A DNA stretch of 64,000 bases from an uncultured Clostridia bacterium (GTDB lineage: Bacteria; Bacillota; Clostridia; Christensenellales; Borkfalkiaceae). Shown here in pieces: positions 23,672 to 32,618 of this stretch (the stretch's first letter is position 1; every line of letters begins with the position of its first letter). Both the position numbers and the translations under genes were made by a program. Below the pieces are notes generated by a model. The model worked only from the letters and a program-made list of their open reading frames with translations, was not told the origin of the DNA and searched no databases. The stretch spans positions 62,001 through 126,000 of the forward strand of contig CAMWIW010000002.1 in assembly GCA_947174415.1 (NCBI GenBank), read 5' to 3'.

Positions 23672-23903
23672 CACAAATTTTCTTTGCTATTCTGCGCAAA
23701 TAAAATTTCGTGATTTTAGCGGCTCTGCCGCTCTTTGCGCAATTTTTAAGGGCACACAATAATATAATTGCGCAAATTCACACCGCTGAGGTGGCGTAGC
23801 CACAAATTGGGTGCGCTGGCGCACGCTAGCGTAGCGACGCTTTGCACACATTAATTTAAAAAATTCAGATGTTTTTGTGCAAAAAGCGCGGTTTTGCTTG
23901 CGC
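23672..23903. repeat. Multi-hairpin dispersed repeat, copy A (with internal insertion)
   Basis: Nearly the same as 55236-55412, except that copy A has about 55 extra bases after the GTGCGCTGGCGCA block. The element contains several short hairpins: AGCGGC-TCT-GCCGCT, GTGGC-GTA-GCCAC, TGCGC-TG-GCGCA, and a longer TTGCGCAATT...AATTGCGCAA pair. No coding frame. The gene-free stretch 23596-24002 consists of the rpmE promoter, this element and the promoter of the gene at 24003. Confidence 0.85.
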
Positions 23904-23961
23904 CGTTTATTTTTTTAGAAATTCACAAATTTTCTTTGCTATTAGCTAACTTAAATTTTAG

Positions 23962-23990
23962 TTGCAAAATAAAGCTTCTTGGTATATAAT
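23962..23990 (+). promoter_or_regulatory. Promoter of the MDR gene
   Basis: TTGCAA, 17-base spacer, TATAAT; 12 bases to the ATG and no Shine-Dalgarno site, so a leader of about 5 bases. Confidence 0.75.
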
Positions 23991-24002
23991 GTTTACTAAG
24001 TT

Positions 24003-25019
24003 ATGGATAGTTGGATTTTAAAAGGCGTGAAGCACCTTGTGAACGAACCCACAAGCGTGAACATCACCTCTTCGACACAGGTTAAAATTAAAGTTACTCA
24101 CCTTATGCTCACCGATTTCGACGACGTGCTATACAACGGCGGATTTGACGTAGTTTATCCCAAAATCCCCGGCCGCGCCGCCGTAGGTATCGTTATGGAA
24201 ACGGGCGATAACTGCTACGGCTTGGAAAAGGGTACTCGCGTTTACTTCGAACCCACCCGCGCTTGCGGCGAATGTCTTGAATGTAAGAGCGGTAGGCCCA
24301 AAGAATGTACTACCGTTGAAAGCGCGGGCAAGGACTTTGACGGGTTCATGCGCGATTTCGTTGTGTGCGAATATAACGAGGTTGCTCCCCTGCCCGATTC
24401 CGTAAGCGATTTTCAGGCGCTTTGCATAGAAACGATAGCCATTGCAGAAAATATTTACGACAAACTTAATCTTTCTGCGGGTCAGAGAGTTGCGATAATC
24501 GGCGCGGACTTTTCGGGCAATATTATCGCGCAAGTATTACAGTACCATAAAATTACGCCTATCATCATAGACAACAACGCCTATAACCTCGAAAACGCTA
24601 AAAGGTGCGGAATTTATTACGCTTTTGCGGGCGACGACGATTTGGAAAACAACTTAAACAGCGCGACGAGCGGAAACCTTTGCGACGCGGCGGTATATTG
24701 CGCCACTTCGCGCCTGCCCCTCTCCCTTGCTACAAGACTTGTCAGCAACGGCAAAACCGTCGTAATAAGCTGCCAATCGGAAATTAACGCCACGCTTTCG
24801 GCTCGCGACGTTCTGAACAAGAATTTGCGGGTTTTGGGCGTTTCGCAAGCATATGATTATACCGACACTGTTATCAATATGCTCGTTCATAACGCTGTTG
24901 ACGTAGACCACTTTGCCAAGGAAATTCTGACGGAATACAACCCTGCCGCTCTTTTTGCGGAGAGGAGTGCCACGGCCGTTAAAAAGAGTAAAATGACGAT
25001 ACTTAAAATGGTGCTTTAA
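24003..25019 (+). CDS. Medium-chain dehydrogenase-like protein lacking the catalytic zinc site
   Basis: 338 residues of the zinc alcohol dehydrogenase (MDR) fold: GroES-like N-terminal domain, then a Rossmann domain (VAIIGADFSGNIIAQVL near residue 164). The structural-zinc loop is kept (CGECLECKSGRPKEC). The catalytic ligands are not: the usual GHE is GRA in IPGRAAVGIV, and the first Cys region reads LMLTDFDD. It may be a zinc-independent reductase or a non-catalytic relative. Cardiolipin synthase follows 24 bases later and may be co-transcribed. Confidence 0.82.
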   Translation: MDSWILKGVKHLVNEPTSVNITSSTQVKIKVTHLMLTDFDDVLYNGGFDVVYPKIPGRAAVGIVMETGDNCYGLEKGTRVYFEPTRACGECLECKSGRPKECTTVESAGKDFDGFMRDFVVCEYNEVAPLPDSVSDFQALCIETIAIAENIYDKLNLSAGQRVAIIGADFSGNIIAQVLQYHKITPIIIDNNAYNLENAKRCGIYYAFAGDDDLENNLNSATSGNLCDAAVYCATSRLPLSLATRLVSNGKTVVISCQSEINATLSARDVLNKNLRVLGVSQAYDYTDTVINMLVHNAVDVDHFAKEILTEYNPAALFAERSATAVKKSKMTILKMVL

Positions 25020-25043
25020 TCTCTTCCCCCGCGCAAATTTTCT

Positions 25044-26453
25044 ATGCGCAATTTCCCTAAGTTATTCTTAAAACCGAATTTTTGGATAATAGTTTTAATT
25101 GCGGCGCAGATTGCCGCAATTATTTTTTTATGCTTTTATCTGCCCGTGTTTTTACCGATAACCGTGGCTTTCGCGGCAATGTGGCTGTTGACGGCAATAA
25201 CCTCGGTAGTTCTGATATTGAGGTGCGGCTCGCCCGAAGTGAAGTGCGCGTGGTTTTTAATAATAGCAACCCTGCCCGTTGCGGGAGCGTTGATATTTTT
25301 TATAGCTACGGTCAAGCCCAAACCTCAGGGAATACTGAAAATAAACTCCGCCGAAAGCGGACTTGCACGCGCGGCAAACCTGTATTGCGGTACGGCAACC
25401 GCAGGCTACGACAGGGCGGAATACTTTTCTACGGGTATGAAATTTTGGGACTGCGCAATATCCGAAATAGAAAAAGCCGAAAAGAGCGTTTATATCGAGT
25501 TTTTCATTATCGCGCGGGGAAAGCTTTTTAACCGCGTAACGGGCGCACTCGAACGGGCGCGAGAACGCGGGGCGAAAATTAAAATTATCTGCGACGGCGT
25601 AGGTTCGGCTTTCAGAATATCGCGACGGGACGTAAAACGGCTTAAAAAATCGGGAATGGAAGTAAAAATCTTTCATAGGCTGCCCCCCTTCCCACACTCG
25701 GATATTAACCTGCGCGACCACCGAAAAATCCTGACCGTTGACGGGCGCGTAGCTTTTACGGGTGGAGTAAACCTTGCGGACGAATACGTCAATATAGACA
25801 GCCCTTACGGGTTTTGGAAAGACACGGGACTTGCCGTTTACGGTGAAGCAGCTAAGGTGTTCGAGGGAATGTTCCTTGCAATGTGGAACGGAAGTTACGA
25901 GATGCCCGCTCCCGAACGGGGAGAAAAAAACTGTCTGCCCTATTATGACAGCCCCGACTGCAAAACCTTTTGCGAGGACGCGCTCGTTTGCGCGATAAGC
26001 TCGGCACAAAAGCGGGTGCATATCTTCACGCCGTATTTTTGCGTGAGCGAAAAAACCGCCGCCGCGCTTACGTTCACTGCTCGGCGAGGTGTTGACGTAA
26101 CCGTTATTATCCCGCATATTCCCGATAAAAAATACGCTTTCGAGGTATCGAAAGCGTTCGCTCAAAGGCTAAAACCCAGCGGAGTGAAATTCTTCGAGTT
26201 CACTCCGGGCTTTATGCACGCAAAGACGGTAATTTGCGACGATAAAGTATTTTTGGGCAGCTATAACTTCGATTTCCGTTCTACCCACTACAATTACGAG
26301 TGCGGCGTGCTTTTCGAAGGCGAAACGTGTGAAACGGCTGAGCGTGATTTTAAAGACAGCCTTTCGCTTTCCTCGGAAATGCAAAGCGGCAAGCTTTCCC
26401 GCCGCAAACGGCTGTCCTGTTTTCTATTGCGCTTATTCGCCCCGCTGATTTAA
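25044..26453 (+). CDS. cls: Cardiolipin synthase (phospholipase D family)
   Basis: Joins phosphatidylglycerol units to cardiolipin in the membrane. Two N-terminal membrane helices and two HKD motifs: DHRKILTVDG near residue 230 and MHAKTVICDD near residue 392. At 469 residues it fits the Bacillus-type enzyme. No good Shine-Dalgarno site precedes the ATG, which lies 24 bases after the previous stop. Confidence 0.93.
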   Translation: MRNFPKLFLKPNFWIIVLIAAQIAAIIFLCFYLPVFLPITVAFAAMWLLTAITSVVLILRCGSPEVKCAWFLIIATLPVAGALIFFIATVKPKPQGILKINSAESGLARAANLYCGTATAGYDRAEYFSTGMKFWDCAISEIEKAEKSVYIEFFIIARGKLFNRVTGALERARERGAKIKIICDGVGSAFRISRRDVKRLKKSGMEVKIFHRLPPFPHSDINLRDHRKILTVDGRVAFTGGVNLADEYVNIDSPYGFWKDTGLAVYGEAAKVFEGMFLAMWNGSYEMPAPERGEKNCLPYYDSPDCKTFCEDALVCAISSAQKRVHIFTPYFCVSEKTAAALTFTARRGVDVTVIIPHIPDKKYAFEVSKAFAQRLKPSGVKFFEFTPGFMHAKTVICDDKVFLGSYNFDFRSTHYNYECGVLFEGETCETAERDFKDSLSLSSEMQSGKLSRRKRLSCFLLRLFAPLI

Positions 26454-26454
26454 G

Positions 26455-26483
26455 TTGACCGCGCCCGTCCGCCGTGCTATAAT
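26455..26483 (+). promoter_or_regulatory. Promoter of yfcE
   Basis: TTGACC, a GC-rich 17-base spacer, TATAAT, starting directly after the cls stop codon; 6 bases to the next ATG. Confidence 0.8.
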
Positions 26484-26489
26484 ACCGTT

Positions 26490-27017
26490 ATGAAACTTTT
26501 GATTGCGTCCGATATTCACGGCTCGGCTAAATATTGTAAACTTCTCGTTGACGCGTACCGCAATGAAGACGCGGATATGCTGTTGCTTTTGGGGGATATT
26601 CTCTATCACGGACCGAGAAATCCTTTGCCCGAAAATTACGACCCGCAGGAAGTTGCAAAGCTTCTTGGCGAAATCAAGGAAAATATAATTTGCGTGCGCG
26701 GGAACTGCGACGGTGAAGTTGACCAAATGGTGCTGCCCTTCCCCATAACGCCCGACTACGCTTTGGTTTTCTCGGACGGGAGAAGAATTTATTTGTCCCA
26801 CGGGCACAGAGAAGTGCCGCCCCTTACCGAAAAAGACGTGTACGTTACGGGACACACACACGTGCCGTTAAAGGAAAACTGCGGGTATCTGCACCTTAAC
26901 CCCGGCTCGGTGTCGTTGCCTAAGGAAGGCAGCGCGCACGGATATATTCTGTACGAAAATCGTAAGTTCCTATTTAAAACGCTTGACGGACGCGTTTACG
27001 ACGAAATTGAAATATAA
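26490..27017 (+). CDS. yfcE: YfcE-type metallophosphoesterase
   Basis: 175 residues with all metal-site motifs of the calcineurin-like fold: SDIHGS at 8-13, LGDILYHGPRN, RGNCDGE, SHGH, TGHTHVP and NPGS. The E. coli YfcE is a phosphodiesterase with activity on artificial diesters; the natural substrate is not known. Transcript predicted to be leaderless. Confidence 0.92.
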   Translation: MKLLIASDIHGSAKYCKLLVDAYRNEDADMLLLLGDILYHGPRNPLPENYDPQEVAKLLGEIKENIICVRGNCDGEVDQMVLPFPITPDYALVFSDGRRIYLSHGHREVPPLTEKDVYVTGHTHVPLKENCGYLHLNPGSVSLPKEGSAHGYILYENRKFLFKTLDGRVYDEIEI

Positions 27018-27020
27018 AAA

Positions 27021-27044
27021 AGACCCGCTTAAAAGAGCGGGTCT
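27021..27044. terminator. Bidirectional terminator
   Basis: Stem AGACCCGCT with AGCGGGTCT, then TTTTTTT; A run on the other side serves the minus-strand gene. Confidence 0.9.
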
Positions 27045-27060
27045 TTTTTTATTCCTTAAA

Positions 27061-27282
27061 TTAAACAGGCAGAACACGGCAAATGTGCTTGCTGAAAATC
27101 ATGCAGATTAAGTCAAGAATCCAGATAAGCCAACCACCGAAAATACGAATGATGCCCGCTACGATTTTGCCCTCGGAAAATCTGGTAATCATACCGCAAA
27201 TCCACGCTGTGAAGGGAATGATTGCGAGGATTAAGCTAACGATATAAGCCAAACCGAAATAATCGCCTTTCTTTGTTGCCAT
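27061..27282 (-). CDS. Small membrane protein, unknown function
   Basis: 73 residues with two membrane segments (AYIVSLILAIIPFTAWICG and a second around GGWLIWILDLICMIF), a short charged loop between them. A similar small protein is familiar in gut Clostridia, but no function is known. GGAG precedes the ATG. Confidence 0.75.
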   Translation of the reverse strand: MATKKGDYFGLAYIVSLILAIIPFTAWICGMITRFSEGKIVAGIIRIFGGWLIWILDLICMIFSKHICRVLPV

Positions 27283-27388
27283 TTTACAAATCTCCTTTTG
27301 ATGTTTTTACTAAATATATTATATCATATATGCAAAATATGTCAACAAATATACGTAAAATTTTAATTTTGGCGTAAAATCAGACAAA

Positions 27389-27418
27389 AAAATTCCGTGC
27401 AGTCAAGCACGGAATTTT
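27389..27418 (-). terminator. Terminator of the alpha operon (after rplQ)
   Basis: 12-bp stem AAAATTCCGTGC with a 6-base loop; T run follows in the minus direction. Confidence 0.85.
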
Positions 27419-27425
27419 AAATTTT

Positions 27426-27932
27426 TTAAACGAGCTCGATAATAGCTTCTTCCGCACCGTCGCCGCGGCGAGCACCGAGAAGATAAATTCTCGTATAGCC
27501 GCCACCTTGGCCGAGTTCTTCCGCACGCTGTGCGTACTTGGGCGCGATTTCGTTGAAGAGCTTTTCCATTAAGGGGTGCTGAATATCAGCCGTTCTCTTC
27601 TTGAAGTCAGACTTCTTTTCGTTGAAGGGCTTAACTTCCTGCAAGTCGTAAAGTTTGCCCATAATAAGGCGGCGAACCGCAAGCTTTTTGGGACTGTCCT
27701 TTACGTTCTTTTGGGTAATTTCCTTGCCCTTTTTATCGGTAGTCTTTACTTCGTATTCTTCGTTTTCGTCGTAGACGGAAATTGCCTTAGTGATAATTTT
27801 TTCAACGTAAGGCTGTAACTCCTTTGCCTTTGCTTTGGTTGTGGTTATCTTGCCGTACCACAAAAGCTCGGACGCCTGATTTCTTAAAAGAGCCTGTCTT
27901 TGCTCTGCCGTTCTTCCCAATTTGCCGGGCAT
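27426..27932 (-). CDS. rplQ: 50S ribosomal protein L17, enlarged
   Basis: Starts MPGKLGRTAEQRQALLRN, 12 bases after AAGGAGG; upstream in-frame sequence belongs to the rpoA end. 168 residues instead of about 115-125: a charged insertion of about 45 residues lies around DENEEYEVKTTDKKGKE, before the conserved C-terminal GGGYTRIYLLGARRGD. Lies 5 bases after rpoA. Confidence 0.96.
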   Translation of the reverse strand: MPGKLGRTAEQRQALLRNQASELLWYGKITTTKAKAKELQPYVEKIITKAISVYDENEEYEVKTTDKKGKEITQKNVKDSPKKLAVRRLIMGKLYDLQEVKPFNEKKSDFKKRTADIQHPLMEKLFNEIAPKYAQRAEELGQGGGYTRIYLLGARRGDGAEEAIIELV

Positions 27933-27936
27933 ACCG

Positions 27937-28890
27937 TTAATCCTCCTTGTTTGACAGTGAAAGTCCGTAAGATTCAAGTTTAATAATAACTTCGTCCAAA
28001 GACTTTCTGCCAAGGTTTCTCACCTTTAACATTTCATCTTCGGTCTTTCTGGTTAAATCTTCCACCGTGTGTATGTTTGCGCGCTTTAAGCAGTTGTAGG
28101 AACGGACGGATAAATCCATATCCTCGATTGCCATAGCAAGTATTTTTGCCTGTTTGTCGTCCTCGTTCTTGACGAGAATATCCAAGCCTTTGATAGTATC
28201 CGACAAGTCAACGAAGAGAGAAATGTGATCCTGCATAATTTTTGCTGCAAGAGAAACGATTTCTTTCGCGCTGAACGCGCCGTTCGTCCACACTTCCAAA
28301 GTGAGCTTATCGTAGTCGGTGTTCTGCCCTACGCGGGTGTTTTCAACCGAATAATTTACCTTTTTAACGGGCGTATAGATGCTGTCAACGGGGATATAGT
28401 CCAAAAGCTCGGTTCTGGTGTGATCCGCACCCTTGTAACCTCTGCCTCTGCCGATAGTAATTTCCATATCGATTTTGCCGCCCGCGTCAACGTAGCAAAT
28501 GTGTTGGTCGCCGTTGATAATTTCTATTTCAGCGTCGTCGGAAATATCGCTTGCCTTTACCTCGCAAGGACCTTCCTTGCAGAGATGAAGCACTTTAACG
28601 TAATCCGAATCGGTTACAGCGGTTTTGATTGCAAGCGTTTTGATATTGAGGATAATTTCAGTTACGTCCTCTTTTACGCCCGCAATTGCTGAAAACTCGT
28701 GTTTGACGCTACCGTCTAAAAACCTTATGCCCTGCGCCGCAGCTCCGGGGAGAGCGGACAAGAGTATTCTTCTAAGGCAGTTGCCTATAGTAAGACCGAA
28801 GCCCTTTTCCAAAGGTTCAACGATAACTTTCGCATAAGACGTATCTTCGCTTTCGTTGACTTCGATTTTGGGCATATCCATTTCGATCAT
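27937..28890 (-). CDS. rpoA: RNA polymerase alpha subunit
   Basis: 317 residues. N-terminal dimerisation domain ([20 protein letters not shown]) and C-terminal domain with two helix-hairpin-helix elements ([29 protein letters not shown]) that contact UP elements and activators. Between rpsD and rplQ as usual. Confidence 0.98.
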   Translation of the reverse strand: MIEMDMPKIEVNESEDTSYAKVIVEPLEKGFGLTIGNCLRRILLSALPGAAAQGIRFLDGSVKHEFSAIAGVKEDVTEIILNIKTLAIKTAVTDSDYVKVLHLCKEGPCEVKASDISDDAEIEIINGDQHICYVDAGGKIDMEITIGRGRGYKGADHTRTELLDYIPVDSIYTPVKKVNYSVENTRVGQNTDYDKLTLEVWTNGAFSAKEIVSLAAKIMQDHISLFVDLSDTIKGLDILVKNEDDKQAKILAMAIEDMDLSVRSYNCLKRANIHTVEDLTRKTEDEMLKVRNLGRKSLDEVIIKLESYGLSLSNKED

Positions 28891-28914
28891 AAAACTTCCT
28901 CCTTAATTCCTTTA

Positions 28915-29544
28915 TTACTTGGAGTACAGCTCGACAATCATATGCTCGGCAATCTGACTGTCAATATCTTCTCTTTCGGGCAATGCCAATATTTTACCTT
29001 GTAATTTTTCGTTATCGAATTCAAGCCATTTGGGGGTATTGCCGCCCTTTGCGGACTTGATTTGTTCAAAGTATTTATTAGAGGTTTTGCTTTCTTTAAC
29101 GGTAACGACGTCGCCTACTTTTACGATATAAGAAGGAATGTTTACCTTTTTGCCGTTGACGAGGAAATGTCCGTGGTTAACGAGCTGCCTTGCCTGAGAC
29201 CTTGAAACGCCTACGCCCATACGGTAGATGACGTTATCGAGCCTGCGCTCCAAAAGGGAGAGCATGTTTTCACCGGTAATGCCCTTCATTCTGTCGGCTT
29301 TCTCGTAGCAAGCGCGGAACTGACCTTCCTGTACGCCGTAAATTCTCTTAACCTTTTGCTTTTCACGAAGCTGTTTGCCGTATTCGGAAACCTTCTTTCT
29401 TGCCGCCGCCAAGCCGTGTGCGCCGGGAGCTACGGGTCTTTTTTCAAACGGGCATTTGCCGTTGTAGCATTTATCGCCTTTCAAAAACAGCTTTCCGCCC
29501 TCTCTTCTGCAAAGACGGCATTTAGCTTCTCTGTAAGTTGCCAT
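28915..29544 (-). CDS. rpsD: 30S ribosomal protein S4, zinc-binding type
   Basis: 209 residues. The N-terminus has four Cys (CRLC at 9-12 and CYNGKC) of the zinc form, then the S4 RNA-binding domain ([20 protein letters not shown]). S4 often controls its own operon; the leader before rpsM at 30347 is a candidate target. Confidence 0.97.
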   Translation of the reverse strand: MATYREAKCRLCRREGGKLFLKGDKCYNGKCPFEKRPVAPGAHGLAAARKKVSEYGKQLREKQKVKRIYGVQEGQFRACYEKADRMKGITGENMLSLLERRLDNVIYRMGVGVSRSQARQLVNHGHFLVNGKKVNIPSYIVKVGDVVTVKESKTSNKYFEQIKSAKGGNTPKWLEFDNEKLQGKILALPEREDIDSQIAEHMIVELYSK

Positions 29545-29561
29545 AATTTCTTAACTCCTCC

Positions 29562-29960
29562 TTATACTCTGCGACGCTTAGGCGGTCTGCAACCGTTGTG
29601 GGGAATGGGTGAAACGTCCGAAATCAAAGTAATTTCAACGTCGCAAGCGCCTATTGCCCTTATAGCCGACTCTCTGCCTGCACCGGGACCTTTAACGTAA
29701 ACTTCCGCAGAACGGAGTCCGTGTTCTTTTGCTGCTTTAACCGCCGTTTCGGTTGCCTGCTGAGCCGCAAAGGGCGTACCCTTTCTCGAACCCTTAAAGC
29801 CGAGGCTGCCTGCCGAAGACCAGCTTATTGCGTTACCCTGTAAATCGGTAACGGTAACGAGCGTATTGTTAAACGAAGACTGAATGTGAACTTGTCCTCT
29901 GTCAACTTTTTTAAGCTCTCTACGCTTTCTCGTAGTCGTTTGCTTTTTCTGTGCTGCCAT
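29562..29960 (-). CDS. rpsK: 30S ribosomal protein S11
   Basis: 132 residues; [20 protein letters not shown] and the C-terminal [18 protein letters not shown] are diagnostic. 11 bases after rpsM. Confidence 0.98.
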   Translation of the reverse strand: MAAQKKQTTTRKRRELKKVDRGQVHIQSSFNNTLVTVTDLQGNAISWSSAGSLGFKGSRKGTPFAAQQATETAVKAAKEHGLRSAEVYVKGPGAGRESAIRAIGACDVEITLISDVSPIPHNGCRPPKRRRV

Positions 29961-29971
29961 ATCCGTCCTCC

Positions 29972-30346
29972 TTACTTCGCACCTTTCTTCTTAGCTACCG
30001 TGCGGCGAGGACCTTTTCTGGTCCTTGCGTTGGTTTTGGTGGATTGTCCGCGAACGGGCAAGCCCTTTCTGTGGCGGATACCGCGATAGCAGCCTATTTC
30101 CATAAGGCGTTTGATATTAAGCGATACTTCCGTACGAAGCTCGCCTTCAACCCTTATATTGTGGTCAATGTATTCTCTTAACTTGGATACCGTCGTCTCG
30201 TCCAAATCTTTAACGCGGGTGTTGGGGTCAACGCCCGTTTCCTTTAAGATTTTCTGAGAAGTTTTAATACCGATACCGTAAATATAGGTGAGTCCTATTT
30301 CAACTCTCTTTTCTCTGGGTAAATCTACACCGGCAATACGTGCCAT
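29972..30346 (-). CDS. rpsM: 30S ribosomal protein S13
   Basis: 124 residues; [20 protein letters not shown] at the start and the basic tail [19 protein letters not shown]. First gene of a sub-operon with its own promoter and a 130-base leader. Confidence 0.98.
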   Translation of the reverse strand: MARIAGVDLPREKRVEIGLTYIYGIGIKTSQKILKETGVDPNTRVKDLDETTVSKLREYIDHNIRVEGELRTEVSLNIKRLMEIGCYRGIRHRKGLPVRGQSTKTNARTRKGPRRTVAKKKGAK

Positions 30347-30485
30347 TTTGATTTATTTCCTTCCTTTTTAATTATTTTGTAAATGTATATAAACCGCATT
30401 AAATCTCCGCCTCTGACTTTGGAATGTGAGCGGAGAATTTAACCGGAATTGTTTTCTGTGCCTTAAAAGTAGTAAAAGCGTTGGT
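30347..30485 (-). promoter_or_regulatory. Leader of rpsM-rpsK-rpsD-rpoA-rplQ with long hairpin
   Basis: The leader RNA contains a stem of about 15 bp: CTCCGC with GCGGAG at its core, extended by TTAAAT/ATTTAA and CCG/CGG, around an 18-base loop, roughly at 30398-30446. A GGAAGG site follows before rpsM. It is placed like an autoregulatory site for S4 or another alpha-operon protein; no match to a known consensus was established. Confidence 0.55.
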
Positions 30486-30514
30486 ATTATACCACAAATT
30501 TTACAATTTTGCAA
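30486..30514 (-). promoter_or_regulatory. Internal promoter upstream of rpsM
   Basis: TTGCAA, 17-base spacer, TATAAT on the minus strand, in the 218-base gap between infA and rpsM. Confidence 0.75.
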
Positions 30515-30564
30515 TAATTTTAGGGCACTTTGCGCAAAGAAATTGCATCGAAAAATTAACGCCG

Positions 30565-30786
30565 TTAATTCTTCGACCTCCACGTTATACGCCCCTTCGT
30601 CAAATCGTACGGGCTGATTTCAAGCTTAACGTTGTCGCCCTCGATTATTCTTATATAATTGAGGCGGAGTTTACCCGAAATGTACGCCGTTATGACGTGC
30701 CCGTTTGTGAGTTTAACTTTAAAATTTGCGTTGGGCAAGCATTCTATTACCTTGCCTTCCGTCTCTATAACGTCGTCCTTTGACAT
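30565..30786 (-). CDS. infA: Translation initiation factor IF-1
   Basis: 73 residues, an S1-like OB fold ([49 protein letters not shown]). The ATG at 30786 follows GAGGAG. It lies downstream of rpmJ, the reverse of the usual infA-rpmJ order. Confidence 0.97.
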   Translation of the reverse strand: MSKDDVIETEGKVIECLPNANFKVKLTNGHVITAYISGKLRLNYIRIIEGDNVKLEISPYDLTKGRITWRSKN

Positions 30787-30797
30787 TATAACTCCTC

Positions 30798-30914
30798 TTA
30801 ACCCTGACGCTGCTTGTGGCTCTTGTTCTTTGAACAAATAACCATAACTTTGCCGTTTCTTTTAATAACCTTGCACTTATCGCACATGGGTTTTACCGAA
30901 GGTCTTACTTTCAT
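30798..30914 (-). CDS. rpmJ: 50S ribosomal protein L36, zinc-binding type
   Basis: 38 residues: [20 protein letters not shown], then [16 protein letters not shown]. Three Cys and one His form the zinc site. Diagnostic for L36. Confidence 0.97.
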   Translation of the reverse strand: MKVRPSVKPMCDKCKVIKRNGKVMVICSKNKSHKQRQG

Positions 30915-30933
30915 AATAATCTCCTTATTAGCG

Positions 30934-31251
30934 TTACGCTTGCTTGTTTTCGTTCCCGACGGTCTCCCCGTCAGGTTTAGGGTAATTGTAATTTTTGAGG
31001 GCAGAGTATATCTCGGTATCGAAAACCTGCTTGCCCTTTACGAATTTCAAAGCTATCGTTTCCGCCTTGTCGGGAAGCAAACGAAGATGCTTTATATTCT
31101 TCTTTTTCGGGGTTGCAAGTTTTTTGAAGTTACCGTCGGTTACTGCGATTAAACCGCCTTGTTCGATTCCGACGATTAAATAATACCTGCCTTTATCTCT
31201 GCCTTGTTTGCTTTGGCATATGCCGCCCACGGCAGGGGAAGTTACTTTCAT
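30934..31251 (-). CDS. KOW-domain RNA-binding protein (L14e/L6e/L27e-like)
   Basis: 105 residues. The N-terminal half reads as a KOW motif ([20 protein letters not shown]), the rest as a short strand-rich domain with LRLLPDK. Such proteins sit between map and infA or rpmJ in many Clostridia and probably bind the ribosome. Its ATG overlaps the map stop by 4 bases. Confidence 0.85.
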   Translation of the reverse strand: MKVTSPAVGGICQSKQGRDKGRYYLIVGIEQGGLIAVTDGNFKKLATPKKKNIKHLRLLPDKAETIALKFVKGKQVFDTEIYSALKNYNYPKPDGETVGNENKQA

Positions 31252-31994
31252 AGGGTTAATATCTCTACTCCGTTTTCGGTTATTAGTACGGTGTTTTCAT
31301 AGTGTGCGGCGGGTTTGCCGTCCGCAGTCGATATGGTCCAACCGTCGTTCCTGTCCTGATAAACTTTGTAAGTGCCCATAGTTATCATAGGCTCGATGCA
31401 GATAGTCATTCCCGCGCGAAGCCGCATTCCCGTACCCTTTCTCCCGTAGTTTGGAACGGAAGGGTCTTCGTGCATGCTTCTTCCGATGCCGTGCCCCGTA
31501 AGGGCGCGAACTACGCCGTAGCCGTGGCTTTCGGCATGGGTCTGGACCGCATAGCCTATATCGTAAAGGGGTGAGCCTGCCCGCAAACCTTCGATTGCTT
31601 TAAAAAAGCACTCTTCGGTTACTTTGACAAGCTTTCTCTTTTCCTCCGATACGTTGCCTATTAGAAAAGTTCTTGCGGCGTCGCCGTGAAAACCGTTCTT
31701 TTCGGCAGTTATGTCAACGCTGACTATGTCTCCGTCAACAATAACTCTGTCGTTAGGAATACCGTGTACGACCACTTCGTTTACGGACACGCACGAGCTT
31801 GCGGGGTATCCTTCATAGCCGAGCTCCGAGGGATATGCGCCGCACGAAATTATATATTTGTAGACGAGTTCGTCCACCTCTTTCGTGGTCATACCCGCGC
31901 GAATATTTTTGCCGACAAAATCAAGAGTTTCTTTGACTATGCGGCAACTCTCGCGCATATATTCTATTTCTTGCGGGGTTTTTACGGTAACCAT
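31248..31994 (-). CDS. map: Methionine aminopeptidase type I
   Basis: 248 residues; removes N-terminal Met from new proteins. Metal ligands are visible in SVDITAEKNGFHGDAARTF (two Asp), GHGIGRSMHEDP (His), CIEPMI and a final ENTVLITENG (two Glu). Start overlaps the adk stop by one base (TAATG). Confidence 0.96.
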   Translation of the reverse strand: MVTVKTPQEIEYMRESCRIVKETLDFVGKNIRAGMTTKEVDELVYKYIISCGAYPSELGYEGYPASSCVSVNEVVVHGIPNDRVIVDGDIVSVDITAEKNGFHGDAARTFLIGNVSEEKRKLVKVTEECFFKAIEGLRAGSPLYDIGYAVQTHAESHGYGVVRALTGHGIGRSMHEDPSVPNYGRKGTGMRLRAGMTICIEPMITMGTYKVYQDRNDGWTISTADGKPAAHYENTVLITENGVEILTL

Positions 31995-32617
31995 TATTTA
32001 TCTAAAATATTTATAATTTGCACAAACACTTCGTCGGGACTGCCTTCACCGCTTTTGACGGTTGCAAGCTTGCCCTGAGATTTGTAAAAATCAATTAGGG
32101 GCGCTGTCTGCGACTTGTATGTATCGAGGCGGGACTTGACCGTTTCGGGGTTATCGTCCGCGCGCTGATACAGTTCTTTGCCGCACTTTGCGCAAGTAGT
32201 TGCGCCGTTTAAAGTACTTATATGATAGCTTTCGCCGCAAACGCAGACGCGCCTGCCGCAAATTCTGTCCATTAACAGGCTTTCGTCAACGTCGATATTA
32301 AGACACAAATCTATTTTTGCGAACTTATCGAGTTCTTTCGCCTGAAAAAGATTGCGGGGAAAGCCGTCAAGCATATAGCCGCTCTTAGCGTCATCCCAAC
32401 CAAGTCTGTCCTTAACTATGTCGCAGGTTACTTCGTCGGGAACGAGCTTACCCGCATCGATATAAGACTTTGCAATCTTACCTATCTCAGTACCGCCCTT
32501 AATGTTGGCGCGGAAGATGTCGCCCGTGGATATGTGCAGAAGGTCATACTTCTGTTTTATTTTGCTTGCCTGAGTGCCTTTACCTGCACCGGGCGCACCT
32601 AACAGAACTATATTCAT
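31994..32617 (-). CDS. adk: Adenylate kinase with zinc-type LID
   Basis: 207 residues. P-loop GAPGAGKGTQ at 7-16, DGFPRN, and a LID domain with Cys residues (CVCGESYH, CAKCGKEL) that bind zinc in Gram-positive enzymes. Follows secY as usual. Confidence 0.97.
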   Translation of the reverse strand: MNIVLLGAPGAGKGTQASKIKQKYDLLHISTGDIFRANIKGGTEIGKIAKSYIDAGKLVPDEVTCDIVKDRLGWDDAKSGYMLDGFPRNLFQAKELDKFAKIDLCLNIDVDESLLMDRICGRRVCVCGESYHISTLNGATTCAKCGKELYQRADDNPETVKSRLDTYKSQTAPLIDFYKSQGKLATVKSGEGSPDEVFVQIINILDK

Positions 32618-32618
32618 T

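Noticed and set aside
23672..23903. tRNA-like or rRNA fragment in the multi-hairpin repeat
   Set aside because: No cloverleaf, TPsiC motif or CCA end could be drawn; the hairpins do not match tRNA arm spacing.
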